From assembly GCF_025457425.1 (NCBI RefSeq), contig NZ_JAMXIA010000001.1, positions 3,038,001 through 3,102,000 of the forward strand: a stretch of 64,000 nt of DNA. The letters are read 5' to 3'. Below, one piece after another: positions 54,494 to 64,000 of this stretch. The DNA is from Chryseobacterium foetidum (lineage in GTDB: Bacteria > Bacteroidota > Bacteroidia > Flavobacteriales > Weeksellaceae). Within the stretch, counting starts at the first letter, position 1, and each line of letters begins with the position of its first letter. Below the pieces are notes generated by a model. It was not told the origin of the DNA. It saw only the letters and a list, made by a program, of their open reading frames with translations, and did not search any database. A program made the position numbers and the translations under genes.

Positions 54494-55573
54494 TTAGGTC
54501 AAAGCGCAATCGCCGTCTCCATCCTGAAAGTTTGATGTAAAATTATCCGGTAGATGATTCAGCATTTTCTCGTGAAACATATAACGTCTTTCTGTATTTC
54601 TGCTGTGAATTTTCGGGAAGTTTCCGTTGTTTTCAATTTCGCTGTTTAAATCAGTCTGATAACTTGTCATCAGTTTCACTTTGTTTTTTTGTGAAAAATA
54701 AGCGAGAAATTCTGTGAAATTTTTGAGATTATTTTCAGAAAAAAGGTAAGGAATTTTTAAATGTCCGTCACGCAAAAGCAGGATTGCGGAAGTCTCCAGT
54801 TGATCTTGCGAATCGAAAATTTTAATCCAGAAATATTTAAATTCTTTGGAATAACTTGAAAATAGATAATCAGAATCAGATTTTTCACCTTCGAGAATCC
54901 ATGGATTTTTTACAAACCAATTGATTTCATCAGCATTTCGGTTGGAAGGAAATTGAGAGATGAAATTTTTACTTTCCTCATCAATTTCAGACAGAATTTC
55001 GAATTTAAAATCAGGTTTTTCCTGAAATGAATTTTTAAATGAAATTAAACTGTTAAAAATAAAATCTGAAAATTTAAAAATAGGTTTTAAGTTTTTTAAC
55101 TGCAGTTTTTTCGCCGGAATAATGTTTTGGAAATCTGTTTTAAGGTAAAATCGTCTGCCCGTTTTTGCCGGAATATATTTGAAAACTTTAATTTTATTAT
55201 AGAGACTTTCAGCTTCGGGAGTAAATTCTGTGATGGCAATATTTCCGTTGTACTCTTCGAAAGCTTTATCCAAAAGCTTTTGTGCAATTCTTTTACCTCT
55301 GAAATCGTTGCTCACAAACAAAGTGCTCAGCCATGCGTATTTAAATTTTTCGCCTTGAATTAAGAAAAGATCTGGAAGACAGCCAACGTAGCCTGCCAGT
55401 TTTTCGCCTTCATAAGCTAATATTAAAAGCGTCTGATCCTCATCCGCTTTCGGGTTTTTGATCTGAGATTCTGCGCGGTGTTTTGTGATGGGAATGAAGG
55501 CATCAGAACGGTATTTTCCTGAAGAAATAAATTCCCGTAATGCACTTTTATTTAGCGTTTTCAGCTCAATCAT
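54494..55573 (-). CDS. GNAT family N-acetyltransferase, two-domain
   Basis: The first 150 residues form a GNAT domain (LLILAYEGEKLAGYVGCLPD, WLSTLFVSNDFRGKRIAQKLLDKAF with the acetyl-CoA loop RGKRIAQ). The C-terminal 200 residues lack a domain I know. The gene overlaps the polysaccharide deacetylase stop by 4 bp, so the two are coupled; acetylation and deacetylation of a surface glycan or lipid sugar is a plausible joint role, by inference. Confidence 0.8.
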   Translation of the reverse strand: MIELKTLNKSALREFISSGKYRSDAFIPITKHRAESQIKNPKADEDQTLLILAYEGEKLAGYVGCLPDLFLIQGEKFKYAWLSTLFVSNDFRGKRIAQKLLDKAFEEYNGNIAITEFTPEAESLYNKIKVFKYIPAKTGRRFYLKTDFQNIIPAKKLQLKNLKPIFKFSDFIFNSLISFKNSFQEKPDFKFEILSEIDEESKNFISQFPSNRNADEINWFVKNPWILEGEKSDSDYLFSSYSKEFKYFWIKIFDSQDQLETSAILLLRDGHLKIPYLFSENNLKNFTEFLAYFSQKNKVKLMTSYQTDLNSEIENNGNFPKIHSRNTERRYMFHEKMLNHLPDNFTSNFQDGDGDCALT

Positions 55574-56517
55574 TTTCTCTGGATATGGTTTTTGTTGAGA
55601 TGTTTTTTCAGTTTGAAATAGGCAATTTCCTTTTTTAAAATCGTTTCTGCATTTTCACCTGTCTCCATCGGAATTCTTTGGAAATTTCGGGCAACAGAAT
55701 CTGTTTTTACACCTGCACTTCCGAAAGTACAGAAGATATCATCATTTTTAAATAGTTCGTCAAAAAAAACTTTTTCAACGCCAAAATCGGTAAAGGGAAA
55801 CGCAAAACTTTCATAATGAAAATTGTTTTCTTTCATGAAAGAATAGCTTTGAACGGTATTTTCAAGTTGCTCAGAAAGATCTAAATTGTTATAAAGCGGA
55901 TGATCCCAGCCGTGCGATGAAATTCCGTAACCTTTTTCTGTGATTTTATTTAACTGTTCAAAAGTAAGATACGGTTTTTTCTCATCGAGATACGTATTAA
56001 AATCGATTCCAAAAGTGGGTGCAATTCTATCCAGGGAAAACTTCTCTTTAAATGAAACATTCTGCAGAAAATTGTCTGTAATCTTCATCGCATTCATCAC
56101 TTCAAGCACCAGACTTACTTTGCAGCGGAACATCAAATCTTTATTGTCTATAAATGCAGGATTCACAAAGTTCATTGCATAAATTCCTTTCCTTTCCAGA
56201 ATAGGAATTACAACATCATAAAATTCTCTGTAACCATCATCAAAAGTAAGCAGGGCAATCTTTTTTTTAGGCTTAAAATTACCTTTCACATAGTCCTTAA
56301 ATTCATCAAATGTTACCCATTGAAAACTCCGCGACAGACAGTCGAGATCTGCTTTAAACTCTTTTTCATTTTTGTAATTGACGATTTGCCTGAGGTGGGG
56401 AAGATGCTCGTTGGAAACGTTGTGATAGACGGGCAGACAATAATCCAATGGGAAATTTCCGGAAAAATTTTCATTCTCGAAACGAGCCAGAGTATTAATG
56501 ATTACCTTTTTGAACAT
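55570..56517 (-). CDS. Polysaccharide deacetylase (NodB/CE4) family protein
   Basis: The 315-residue protein has the NodB motif 1 LLTFDDGYREF near residue 90 (Asp pair for catalysis and metal), HGWDHP (HxxxH, metal) near 200 and a final AFPFTDFG region. Enzymes of this kind remove acetyl groups from GlcNAc-containing glycans. No signal peptide is seen. It is the first gene of a two-gene operon with the GNAT protein. Confidence 0.87.
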   Translation of the reverse strand: MFKKVIINTLARFENENFSGNFPLDYCLPVYHNVSNEHLPHLRQIVNYKNEKEFKADLDCLSRSFQWVTFDEFKDYVKGNFKPKKKIALLTFDDGYREFYDVVIPILERKGIYAMNFVNPAFIDNKDLMFRCKVSLVLEVMNAMKITDNFLQNVSFKEKFSLDRIAPTFGIDFNTYLDEKKPYLTFEQLNKITEKGYGISSHGWDHPLYNNLDLSEQLENTVQSYSFMKENNFHYESFAFPFTDFGVEKVFFDELFKNDDIFCTFGSAGVKTDSVARNFQRIPMETGENAETILKKEIAYFKLKKHLNKNHIQRK

Positions 56518-56536
56518 ACAGATGTAAAAATAAAAA

Positions 56537-56572
56537 AGAATCTGCTCAAAAACAATGTTTTGAGCAGATTCT
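56537..56572 (-). terminator. Terminator of the S46 peptidase gene
   Basis: A 15-bp perfect stem (AGAATCTGCTCAAAA and its complement) with a 6-nt loop; the minus strand continues with TTTTTTATTTTT. Confidence 0.85.
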
Positions 56573-56592
56573 GAGATTTTATGTAAGGAAAA

Positions 56593-58722
56593 TTACTTCA
56601 CAATTTTCATTTCGTCAATCAGCCACTTGGAATCGGCAAATTTATCGATGATGAAAAGAATATATTTCGTGTCAACCATAATGTTTCTGCTGAATCGCGG
56701 GTCGTAATTGATGTCGCTCATCGTTCCTTCCCACTGTCTGTCGAAGTTCAGTCCTATAAGATTTCCCTGAGCATCCAGGGCCGGCGAACCTGAGTTTCCT
56801 CCAGTGGTGTGATTGGTTGCTGTAAATCCTACAGGAACGTCACCGGATTTGTCTTTGTAAACTCCGTAATCCTTTTTGTTATAAAGATCAAGCAGTTTTT
56901 GCGGAACATCAAATTCATAATCTCCCGGAACATATTTCTCCACAACACCAGCCAAATGGGTTTGGTAATCGTAAGAAACAGCATCTCTCGGACTTGAACC
57001 TTTCACTTTTCCGTAAGTCACTCTCATGGTGGAATTGGCATCGGGGAAGAATTTTCTGTCTTTATCCGTTTCCATTTGCTGAGCCATAAATTTCTTCTGC
57101 AAAACATCAATTTTAGCTTGCAAAGATGTGTACTGAATATCTGCAGTTTTAGAATAAGTATCTTTCAGACTGCTGAAAAGAATGTACATTTCATCCTTTT
57201 TAATGGCTTTTACCAGTTTATCCGGATTAGAAAAAGCTTTATCAATATCTCCGGAGAGGCTTGCTCCATTGATCTCAGATCTTCCTGTGATCACAGAATT
57301 TTTAGATAAAGTTTCTATGGTCTGAAGATTTTGAGCTTCGTTTTTGTACTTGTCAAATCCTGCAGGTAAAAACTGAGAAGCGGTTTTATTGGCATAAAGC
57401 GCTAAAAGTTTTGCGGTTACTTTTGCATCCAGTTCTGCGCTGTAATCTTTGTAGAACGATGCCAGACGGTTTTTGAAAGCGGCTGTATTTTTCTCATCCA
57501 TTTTCCCGGATTCCACTGCTGTGATGTAGCTTGAATAAAAATTGGCAAGCGTTAATGTTTCCGCATTTCTGATGGTTTCAGTATAATAAGCATTGTTTAA
57601 AGCGTAAGGAGCCTGCTCATTATACAGCTGATTCAACTGATCGATTGTTGTTTTAATATCAGGATTCTTCGCGATTAAAGTTTGCTCGTAAGCCGCTTTT
57701 TTCTGAACTGCGTTAGATTTTTTTAAACCTTCCACTTCGCCGATCCATTTTTTCCAGTAATTGGCAACGGAAGCGTATTTTGAGGCATATTTGATACGCG
57801 TTGCATCGTCAGCACGCATTTTTTCGTCTAAAGTTTTCAGAGCAACATCACGTACTGCAATTCTCGCAGGGTCTGTATCTTTCATGATTTTGTCGACGGC
57901 GATCGACGGAAGATATTCTGTAGTTCTTCCCGGAAACCCGTATACGAAAGTGAAATCGTTCTCTTTTTTGTCTTTAATGGAAACCGGCAGGAAGTGTTTC
58001 GGAACATAAGGAATATTGTCTTTAGAATATTCTGCAGGTCTGTTGTTTTTGTCAGCATAAATTCTGAACATTGAGAAATCTCCCGTATGTCTTGGCCAAA
58101 CCCAGTTGTCGGTGTCTGAACCAAATTTCCCGATGCTTTGCGGCGGTGCACCCACCAAACGGATGTCTTTGAAAGTATCAATTACAAAAGCATAATATTT
58201 ATTTCCGTAATACATCGGTCGTACCATCACCTTCTGTCCGGATTCGGTTTTAATCGTCGACTGTACCTTTTGGATGTTGGCATTGATGGTAGCTGCATCC
58301 AAATGAGGATTTCCCTGAAGAATCTCTTTGGTAACGTCTTTAATGTCAACGATGAAATCTACTGTTACTCCGGGATTTGCCAATTCTTCACCCGTATTTT
58401 TCGCCCAGAAGCCGTTTGAAAGTAAATCATTCTGAACTGTAGAATGCGACTGAATCTGGCTGTATCCACAGTGATGATTGGTCAGCAAAAGGCCTTTAGG
58501 AGAGATGATTTCGGCAGTACAACCGCCGTTAAACTGAACTACAGCATCTTTAATACTTGGTTTTTGAGTGTTAAATATATCTTTGGCAGAAATTTTCATA
58601 CCCAGATCCTTCATTTCTTTTTCGTTAAGCTCAGTCGGGATCCACATTCCACCGTATTGCTGAGCAAATCCCAGAGAGAAACTGAAGAATGCAGAGGCAA
58701 TCAGAATATTACGTTTTATCAT
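56593..58722 (-). CDS. S46 family dipeptidyl peptidase, DPP11-like
   Basis: The 709-residue protein has a signal peptide (to about GFAQ, residue 20), the catalytic His in TNHHCGYSQIQ near 83, and the Ser in TTGGNSGSPALDAQG near residue 650. Eighteen residues after that Ser is Arg (GLNFDRQWEG). In Porphyromonas the same place decides specificity: Arg in DPP11 (cuts after Asp/Glu) and Gly in DPP7. So this one should prefer acidic P1 residues, in the periplasm, as part of peptide nutrition. Confidence 0.9.
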   Translation of the reverse strand: MIKRNILIASAFFSFSLGFAQQYGGMWIPTELNEKEMKDLGMKISAKDIFNTQKPSIKDAVVQFNGGCTAEIISPKGLLLTNHHCGYSQIQSHSTVQNDLLSNGFWAKNTGEELANPGVTVDFIVDIKDVTKEILQGNPHLDAATINANIQKVQSTIKTESGQKVMVRPMYYGNKYYAFVIDTFKDIRLVGAPPQSIGKFGSDTDNWVWPRHTGDFSMFRIYADKNNRPAEYSKDNIPYVPKHFLPVSIKDKKENDFTFVYGFPGRTTEYLPSIAVDKIMKDTDPARIAVRDVALKTLDEKMRADDATRIKYASKYASVANYWKKWIGEVEGLKKSNAVQKKAAYEQTLIAKNPDIKTTIDQLNQLYNEQAPYALNNAYYTETIRNAETLTLANFYSSYITAVESGKMDEKNTAAFKNRLASFYKDYSAELDAKVTAKLLALYANKTASQFLPAGFDKYKNEAQNLQTIETLSKNSVITGRSEINGASLSGDIDKAFSNPDKLVKAIKKDEMYILFSSLKDTYSKTADIQYTSLQAKIDVLQKKFMAQQMETDKDRKFFPDANSTMRVTYGKVKGSSPRDAVSYDYQTHLAGVVEKYVPGDYEFDVPQKLLDLYNKKDYGVYKDKSGDVPVGFTATNHTTGGNSGSPALDAQGNLIGLNFDRQWEGTMSDINYDPRFSRNIMVDTKYILFIIDKFADSKWLIDEMKIVK

Positions 58723-58771
58723 TAGGAAAATTTTTTGCCTAATTTACGCATTTAAAATTTTGTGAAAAAAG

Positions 58772-58806
58772 AAAAACCCTTCCGAATTTCATTTCAAAGG
58801 GTTTTT
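58772..58806 (-). terminator. Terminator downstream of the Crp/Fnr gene
   Basis: AAAAACCCTT / AAGGGTTTTT stem with a 15-nt loop; the minus strand continues CTTTTTTC. It separates the regulator from the S46 gene. Confidence 0.75.
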
Positions 58807-58950
58807 GCATTGTCTGTGTGTTTTTAGACCATAAAAATTACAAAAAAAATACTTCGACGTCGGGAACAGTCTCAGGATTTAGCGTCCACACTTTTCATCA
58901 TAATTTAGACGTCACAAAATAAGGAAATATTTTACTGAAATAAAATGAAC

Positions 58951-59571
58951 CTAAGTTAATGCAATCCGCCTTCTGATGCGGCTTAACGCCTGAGGCGTAA
59001 TCCCGATGTAAGAAGCAATATGTTTAAGCGGAATGTCTGAAATAAAATTGGGATAGGCTTTGGCTAAATTTAAATACCGTTCTTCGGCACTGTTTACCAA
59101 TAAGGAAATTTCGCGCTGGGTTTTTCTTACGTAGAGATTTTCCGCAGAAATTCTTCCGAGATAATTTCCAACCGCAGATCTGGCATATAATTCCTGCAGA
59201 TCATCAAAGTGAATTCTGTAAACCGTTGTTTCCTGCACGGTTTCAACGTTGTATGCACACGGGTTTCTTGTAATGAATGAATCGTAAGCGCTGCAGAACA
59301 TATTTTCTGCGATAAACGAAAAAGTAATTTGCTTTGAAGGTTCGGTAAGGTGTGTTTTATTAACAAAAAAGCGGATGATTCCCTTGTCAATGAAGTAAAG
59401 GTAATCTTCTGTTGTTCCTTCCTTTAGAATGAGTTTTTTCTTTGGATAAACGATTTTTTTAAATTTACTCACATGATATTGAGCTTCTTCATCAGAAAGA
59501 CCATCGATAGTCTTGTAAATACTGAGCAATTTTTCCATTAAAGGCTTATGAATATGGTGTTTTAGTTCCAC
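58951..59571 (-). CDS. Crp/Fnr family transcription regulator
   Basis: The 206-residue protein has a cyclic-nucleotide-binding-like beta roll (KKLILKEGTTEDYLYFIDKG and later FSFIAENMFCSAYDSF) and a C-terminal HTH (IPLKHIASYIGITPQALSRIRRRI). The effector-contact residues of E. coli Crp are not clear, as usual for Bacteroidota members, so the ligand is unknown. It is a single gene with its own terminator. Confidence 0.85.
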   Translation of the reverse strand: MELKHHIHKPLMEKLLSIYKTIDGLSDEEAQYHVSKFKKIVYPKKKLILKEGTTEDYLYFIDKGIIRFFVNKTHLTEPSKQITFSFIAENMFCSAYDSFITRNPCAYNVETVQETTVYRIHFDDLQELYARSAVGNYLGRISAENLYVRKTQREISLLVNSAEERYLNLAKAYPNFISDIPLKHIASYIGITPQALSRIRRRIALT

Positions 59572-59722
59572 AAAAATAATTCTTATAATTTAATGATGCA
59601 AAAATTTACTTTCGTTTTTTAATTTCAGTTAAAATTTTTCACAAACCTTATCGTGAGTTTTTTTAAGGTAACTTATAGTTTAAGAATCTTTTTAAATTTC
59701 TTTTTTAAACAGGCTCTTAATT

Positions 59723-60367
59723 TTAAAACTGAAAAGAATTTATTTTTTCATCATGCATCATTTGCTGAATCAGCATCTCGTGATTTTTATTTTTGCCCGT
59801 CAGCAGCCAGCCTGTGCTCAAATTTTCTTTTGAAAACTGCTGTTTTACAACCGTGAATTTCAGTTGATGAGTTTTAAAAAGATTTTCGCAGTATTTCAGA
59901 TCTTCAGGTTTTGAAACTGTAATTTTATATTCCCGTAATTTGTGATTCTGGTCGATAAAGTTTTGAAAATAGCTGAGCGAACTCAGAATCAACAGAATCA
60001 AAACAGTTCCTAAAAGCGATAAATATACGTAGCCTGCGCCCACCGCCATGCCGACAGATGCTGTTGCCCAGATCGTTGTAGCAGTGGTAATTCCATCGAT
60101 TTTATTGTCACCTTTAAAAATAACGCCGGCTCCTAAAAATCCGATTCCGGTGATAATATTGGCGGCGAGACGGTCAGGATCTTTAATTCCTATTTTTACG
60201 GAAAGAATGGTGAACAGACACGAGCCGAAACAGACAAGAATAAAAGTTCTCAGACCCGCCGATTTATTTCTGTATTCCCTTTCTGCGCCGATGCAAAGAC
60301 CGAGAAACACAGAGATAAAAATGAGTACGAGCTCGTTTTGGATAGAGTGGTCTTTCAGGAAATCCAT
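59723..60367 (-). CDS. MgtC/SapB family membrane protein
   Basis: The 214-residue protein has four to five membrane helices in the first 140 residues with the family signatures GLCIGAEREYRNKSAGLRTF, GIGFLGAGVIFKG and TTATTIWATASVGMAVGAG, then a small cytoplasmic ACT-like tail (YKITVSKPEDLKYCEN). MgtC proteins help with Mg limitation and acid stress by acting on the ATP synthase or ion flow in other bacteria; the role here is unknown. Confidence 0.87.
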   Translation of the reverse strand: MDFLKDHSIQNELVLIFISVFLGLCIGAEREYRNKSAGLRTFILVCFGSCLFTILSVKIGIKDPDRLAANIITGIGFLGAGVIFKGDNKIDGITTATTIWATASVGMAVGAGYVYLSLLGTVLILLILSSLSYFQNFIDQNHKLREYKITVSKPEDLKYCENLFKTHQLKFTVVKQQFSKENLSTGWLLTGKNKNHEMLIQQMMHDEKINSFQF

Positions 60368-60416
60368 TTTGAAATTGTTTAAATAAAATTACAATATTTT
60401 TTCTTTTAAAACATCT

Positions 60417-60424
60417 TAACTTTG
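60417..60424 (+). promoter_or_regulatory. Candidate -7 promoter box of maa
   Basis: TAACTTTG, 21 bases before the start codon, fits TAnnTTTG. Confidence 0.5.
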
Positions 60425-60444
60425 CTTCAATCAATATAAATTCA

Positions 60445-61002
60445 ATGAATCTGAACGAAAAAGAAAAAATGCTGCGTGGAGAAATGTACGATGCTACAGA
60501 CGAACTTCTAGTGCAGGAAAGAAATGTCTGCAAAGATCTCTGTTTCGACTACAATCAACTTCGCCCTTCAAAAATTGATGAGAGAAAAATTTTAATCAAA
60601 AAACTCTTCGGTAAAACCACAGAAAATTTTCATATCGAGCAACCCTTTTACTGCGATTACGGTTACAATATTGAAATTGGAGAAAATTTTTACACCAACG
60701 TCAATGTCGTAATTTTAGACTGTGCAAAAGTGACTTTCGGCGACAATGTTTTTATCGCTCCCAACTGCGGATTTTACACAGCCGGTCACCCTTTTGATGT
60801 TGAAGAACGCAACAAAGCTTTGGAATACGCTTACCCAATCACCGTTGGAAATAATGTATGGATTGGCGCTGGCTGCAGCATTCTTCCCGGCGTCACCATT
60901 GGCGACAACACGGTAATCGGGGCGGGAAGTGTCGTTACAAAAGATATTCCTTCCAATGTTTTGGCGGTGGGAAATCCATGTAAAGTGATTCGTGAACTTT
61001 AA
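60445..61002 (+). CDS. maa: Maltose O-acetyltransferase-type sugar acetyltransferase
   Basis: The 185-residue protein has the Maa/NodL N-terminal cap (EKMLRGEMYDATDELL, an Arg/Met-rich helix) and a left-handed parallel beta helix of hexapeptides (IEIGENFYTNVNVVI, VTFGDNVFIAPNCGF, ITVGNNVWIGAGCSI, VTIGDNTVIGAGSVVTKDIP). The catalytic His is in TAGHPFD. It transfers acetyl from acetyl-CoA to sugars; the real substrate in this organism is unknown. Confidence 0.9.
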   Translation: MNLNEKEKMLRGEMYDATDELLVQERNVCKDLCFDYNQLRPSKIDERKILIKKLFGKTTENFHIEQPFYCDYGYNIEIGENFYTNVNVVILDCAKVTFGDNVFIAPNCGFYTAGHPFDVEERNKALEYAYPITVGNNVWIGAGCSILPGVTIGDNTVIGAGSVVTKDIPSNVLAVGNPCKVIREL

Positions 61003-61039
61003 TTTTTTCAGGAGCCGGGAACCTGCTGTCCATTGTATC

Positions 61040-61102
61040 TTTTTTGTCATTGCGACTCACATTTTTTGCGTAAAAGAAATATTTTACCGCAATGACAAAA
61101 AA
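61040..61102. repeat. Long inverted repeat between convergent genes
   Basis: The arms TTTTTTGTCATTGCG (61040-61054) and its exact complement (61088-61102) bracket 33 bases. The GTCATTGCG core resembles a palindromic intergenic repeat known from other bacterial genomes. It lies between maa and the convergent DoxX-like gene and may act as a two-way terminator. Confidence 0.75.
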
Positions 61103-61165
61103 GGATGCCGTTTCCATCAGGGCTAAGGATTATTAGGTCAAACAAAAGTGTTTAAAATATAGATT

Positions 61166-61512
61166 TTAATTTCTTTTAAGCAGCACATAAGAAACCGACA
61201 AAACTCCCATCAAAATTACAAGCATCACAGAAATTCCCACCGAATCGCTGTGTGAAATATGCGCCACCAAAGCCGTCAGAAAAAACAGCATCGTTCCGCA
61301 GTATGCCCATTCTTTTACGACAACCGGAATGTTTGGGAATAAAAGAACAACAGCAGCGAAAATTTTCAAGACCGCGAGCTGGACAATAAAAAACTGCGGA
61401 AACCCAAAGCTTTCACGCCATCAATCGTCATTTTGTGAAAAAAATAGGTTGCCGAACTAATCAAAAGAAAAGCACTTACAACAGACGTCGAAATCCAGTA
61501 AATTAAATTCAT
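61166..61512 (-). pseudogene. DoxX-like membrane protein gene with a one-base loss
   Basis: From the ATG at 61510-61512 the product starts MNLIYWISTSVVSAFLLISSATYFF, quoted in part, and reaches KALGF; adding one G to the G-run (CCC at 61403-61405 on the plus strand) continues it as PQFFIVQLAVLKIFAAVVLLFPNIP, the DoxX-like pattern, to 115 residues with four helices. As read, the frame is broken. The family is small membrane proteins of uncertain function. The break is in a homopolymer, so an assembly error is quite possible. Confidence 0.78.
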
Positions 61513-61552
61513 CAATGTGTTTTTATATTAATCAGACTCAAAAAATGTAATC

Positions 61553-61617
61553 TTTCTCAAACTCTCAAACGTCTCCAACCCTCCAACTCTCAGACCTTCA
61601 AACTCTCCAACTCAAAC
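61553..61617. repeat. Low-complexity CTCCAACTCTCAAAC-type stretch
   Basis: About 65 bases are made of degenerate repeats of CTC(C/A)AAC and CTTCAAACTCTC between the DoxX-like and ligA genes. It codes for nothing and no hairpin is evident. Confidence 0.55.
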
Positions 61618-63627
<2,010 letters not shown>

Positions 63628-63637
63628 TTATTTCCAA

Positions 63638-63645
63638 CAAAAATA
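63638..63645 (-). promoter_or_regulatory. Candidate -7 promoter box of ligA
   Basis: The minus strand reads TATTTTTG, 20 bases before the ligA start, matching TAnnTTTG. Confidence 0.5.
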
Positions 63646-63736
63646 ATAAGTCTTGATGAAATTCTGACGATTAAAATTAAGATTAAATTTAACGAATGTT
63701 TAAACTGATTTTAGAGAACATCAAAAAATCTCTTAT

Positions 63737-63744
63737 TACCTTTG
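63737..63744 (+). promoter_or_regulatory. Candidate -7 promoter box of the GDPD gene
   Basis: TACCTTTG fits TAnnTTTG. The distance of about 100 bases to the start codon implies a long leader. Confidence 0.45.
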
Positions 63745-63843
63745 CGCTCAATTACTTTAATTTTGTCTGACGGTTTCAGATTTATTTTAAAAATGAAATT
63801 TATTTTGATCAGAAAAATTTTAATGAAGAAGAATATTTAAATT

Positions 63844-64000
63844 ATGAAAAAGTTTATCTTAGGGTTTGCAGTTTTAACGACAGCTTTTATGAATGCACAG
63901 ACTCAAATTATCGCTCACAGAGGTTATTTCCAAACCAATCCACCGACTACCGAAAATTCAATTAAAGCTTTGCAAAATGCTCAGGGTCTGAAGATTTATG
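63844..64000 (+). CDS. Glycerophosphodiester phosphodiesterase, N-terminal part only
   Basis: Only 52 codons lie in the window. They encode a signal peptide (MKKFILGFAVLTTAFMNAQ) followed by IIAHRGYFQ and TENSIKAL. AHRG and ENS(x) are the first two motifs of the GDPD family (catalytic His and metal-binding Glu). The enzyme releases glycerol 3-phosphate from phospholipid head-group diesters; the signal peptide places it in the periplasm or outside. Confidence 0.85.
   Translation, partial: MKKFILGFAVLTTAFMNAQTQIIAHRGYFQTNPPTTENSIKALQNAQGLKIY

Overview
The window reads as a chromosomal segment of a flavobacterium close to Chryseobacterium (Bacteroidota, Weeksellaceae). This rests on AT-rich DNA, many promoters of the flavobacterial TAnnTTTG (-7) type, a type IX sorting-domain protein, an S46 dipeptidyl peptidase, a curli locus of the Bacteroidota kind and a type VI secretion system of subtype iii (T6SS-iii). 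The genus is an inference; no rRNA gene is present.

Layout. 1-2036 (minus): NUDIX hydrolase, acyltransferase, small lipoprotein and the start of mpl. 2229-8823 (plus): a curli operon (curlin-repeat fibre protein, minor curlin, CsgE with a CsgH-like N-terminal part, CsgF, CsgG with an added barrel-like C-terminus, and a propeller lipoprotein). 8909-13305 (minus): two LuxR-type regulators whose receiver phosphorylation site is altered, RNase E/G, a 29-residue basic protein and HU. 13488-17949 (plus): T6SS-iii envelope genes ending in tssR. 18057-24525: PAAR-like protein, a GH19 plus M23 peptidoglycan-degrading effector, three lipoproteins (likely periplasmic immunity) and a LysM-like protein. 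24665-26489: three tandem Hcp/TssD genes behind near-identical control regions. 26681-44522: VgrG and a large polymorphic-toxin island. 44812-64000: mostly housekeeping and degradative genes (polA, M16 and S46 peptidases, T9SS cargo, GNAT, deacetylase, Crp/Fnr, MgtC, maa, ligA, GDPD start).

The most notable part is the toxin island. Two VgrG-adaptor-PAAR-like toxin sets are present. The first toxin ends in a deaminase-like domain, the second in a Hint domain followed by a NucA/NucB-like nuclease. Behind the first toxin lies one orphan toxin tail with a DUF1911-type immunity gene. Behind the second lie five orphan units, each made of a short copy of the Hint C-terminus, a different toxin tail (HNH-type or restriction-endonuclease-like) and an immunity gene. 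All six orphan units begin a few bases after an intrinsic terminator, and two carry stop codons in the copied homology segment. I read this as an array of silent donor cassettes for replacing the effector tail by homologous recombination. A duplicated VgrG tail (97 bp identical) at the head of the second set gives a second exchange point.

Other leads are a twin 14-bp operator exactly 49 bp before the -7 box of the hcp genes, a candidate structured RNA of about 180 nt at 49408-49588, and five single-base losses in homopolymer runs that break four units and may be assembly errors.
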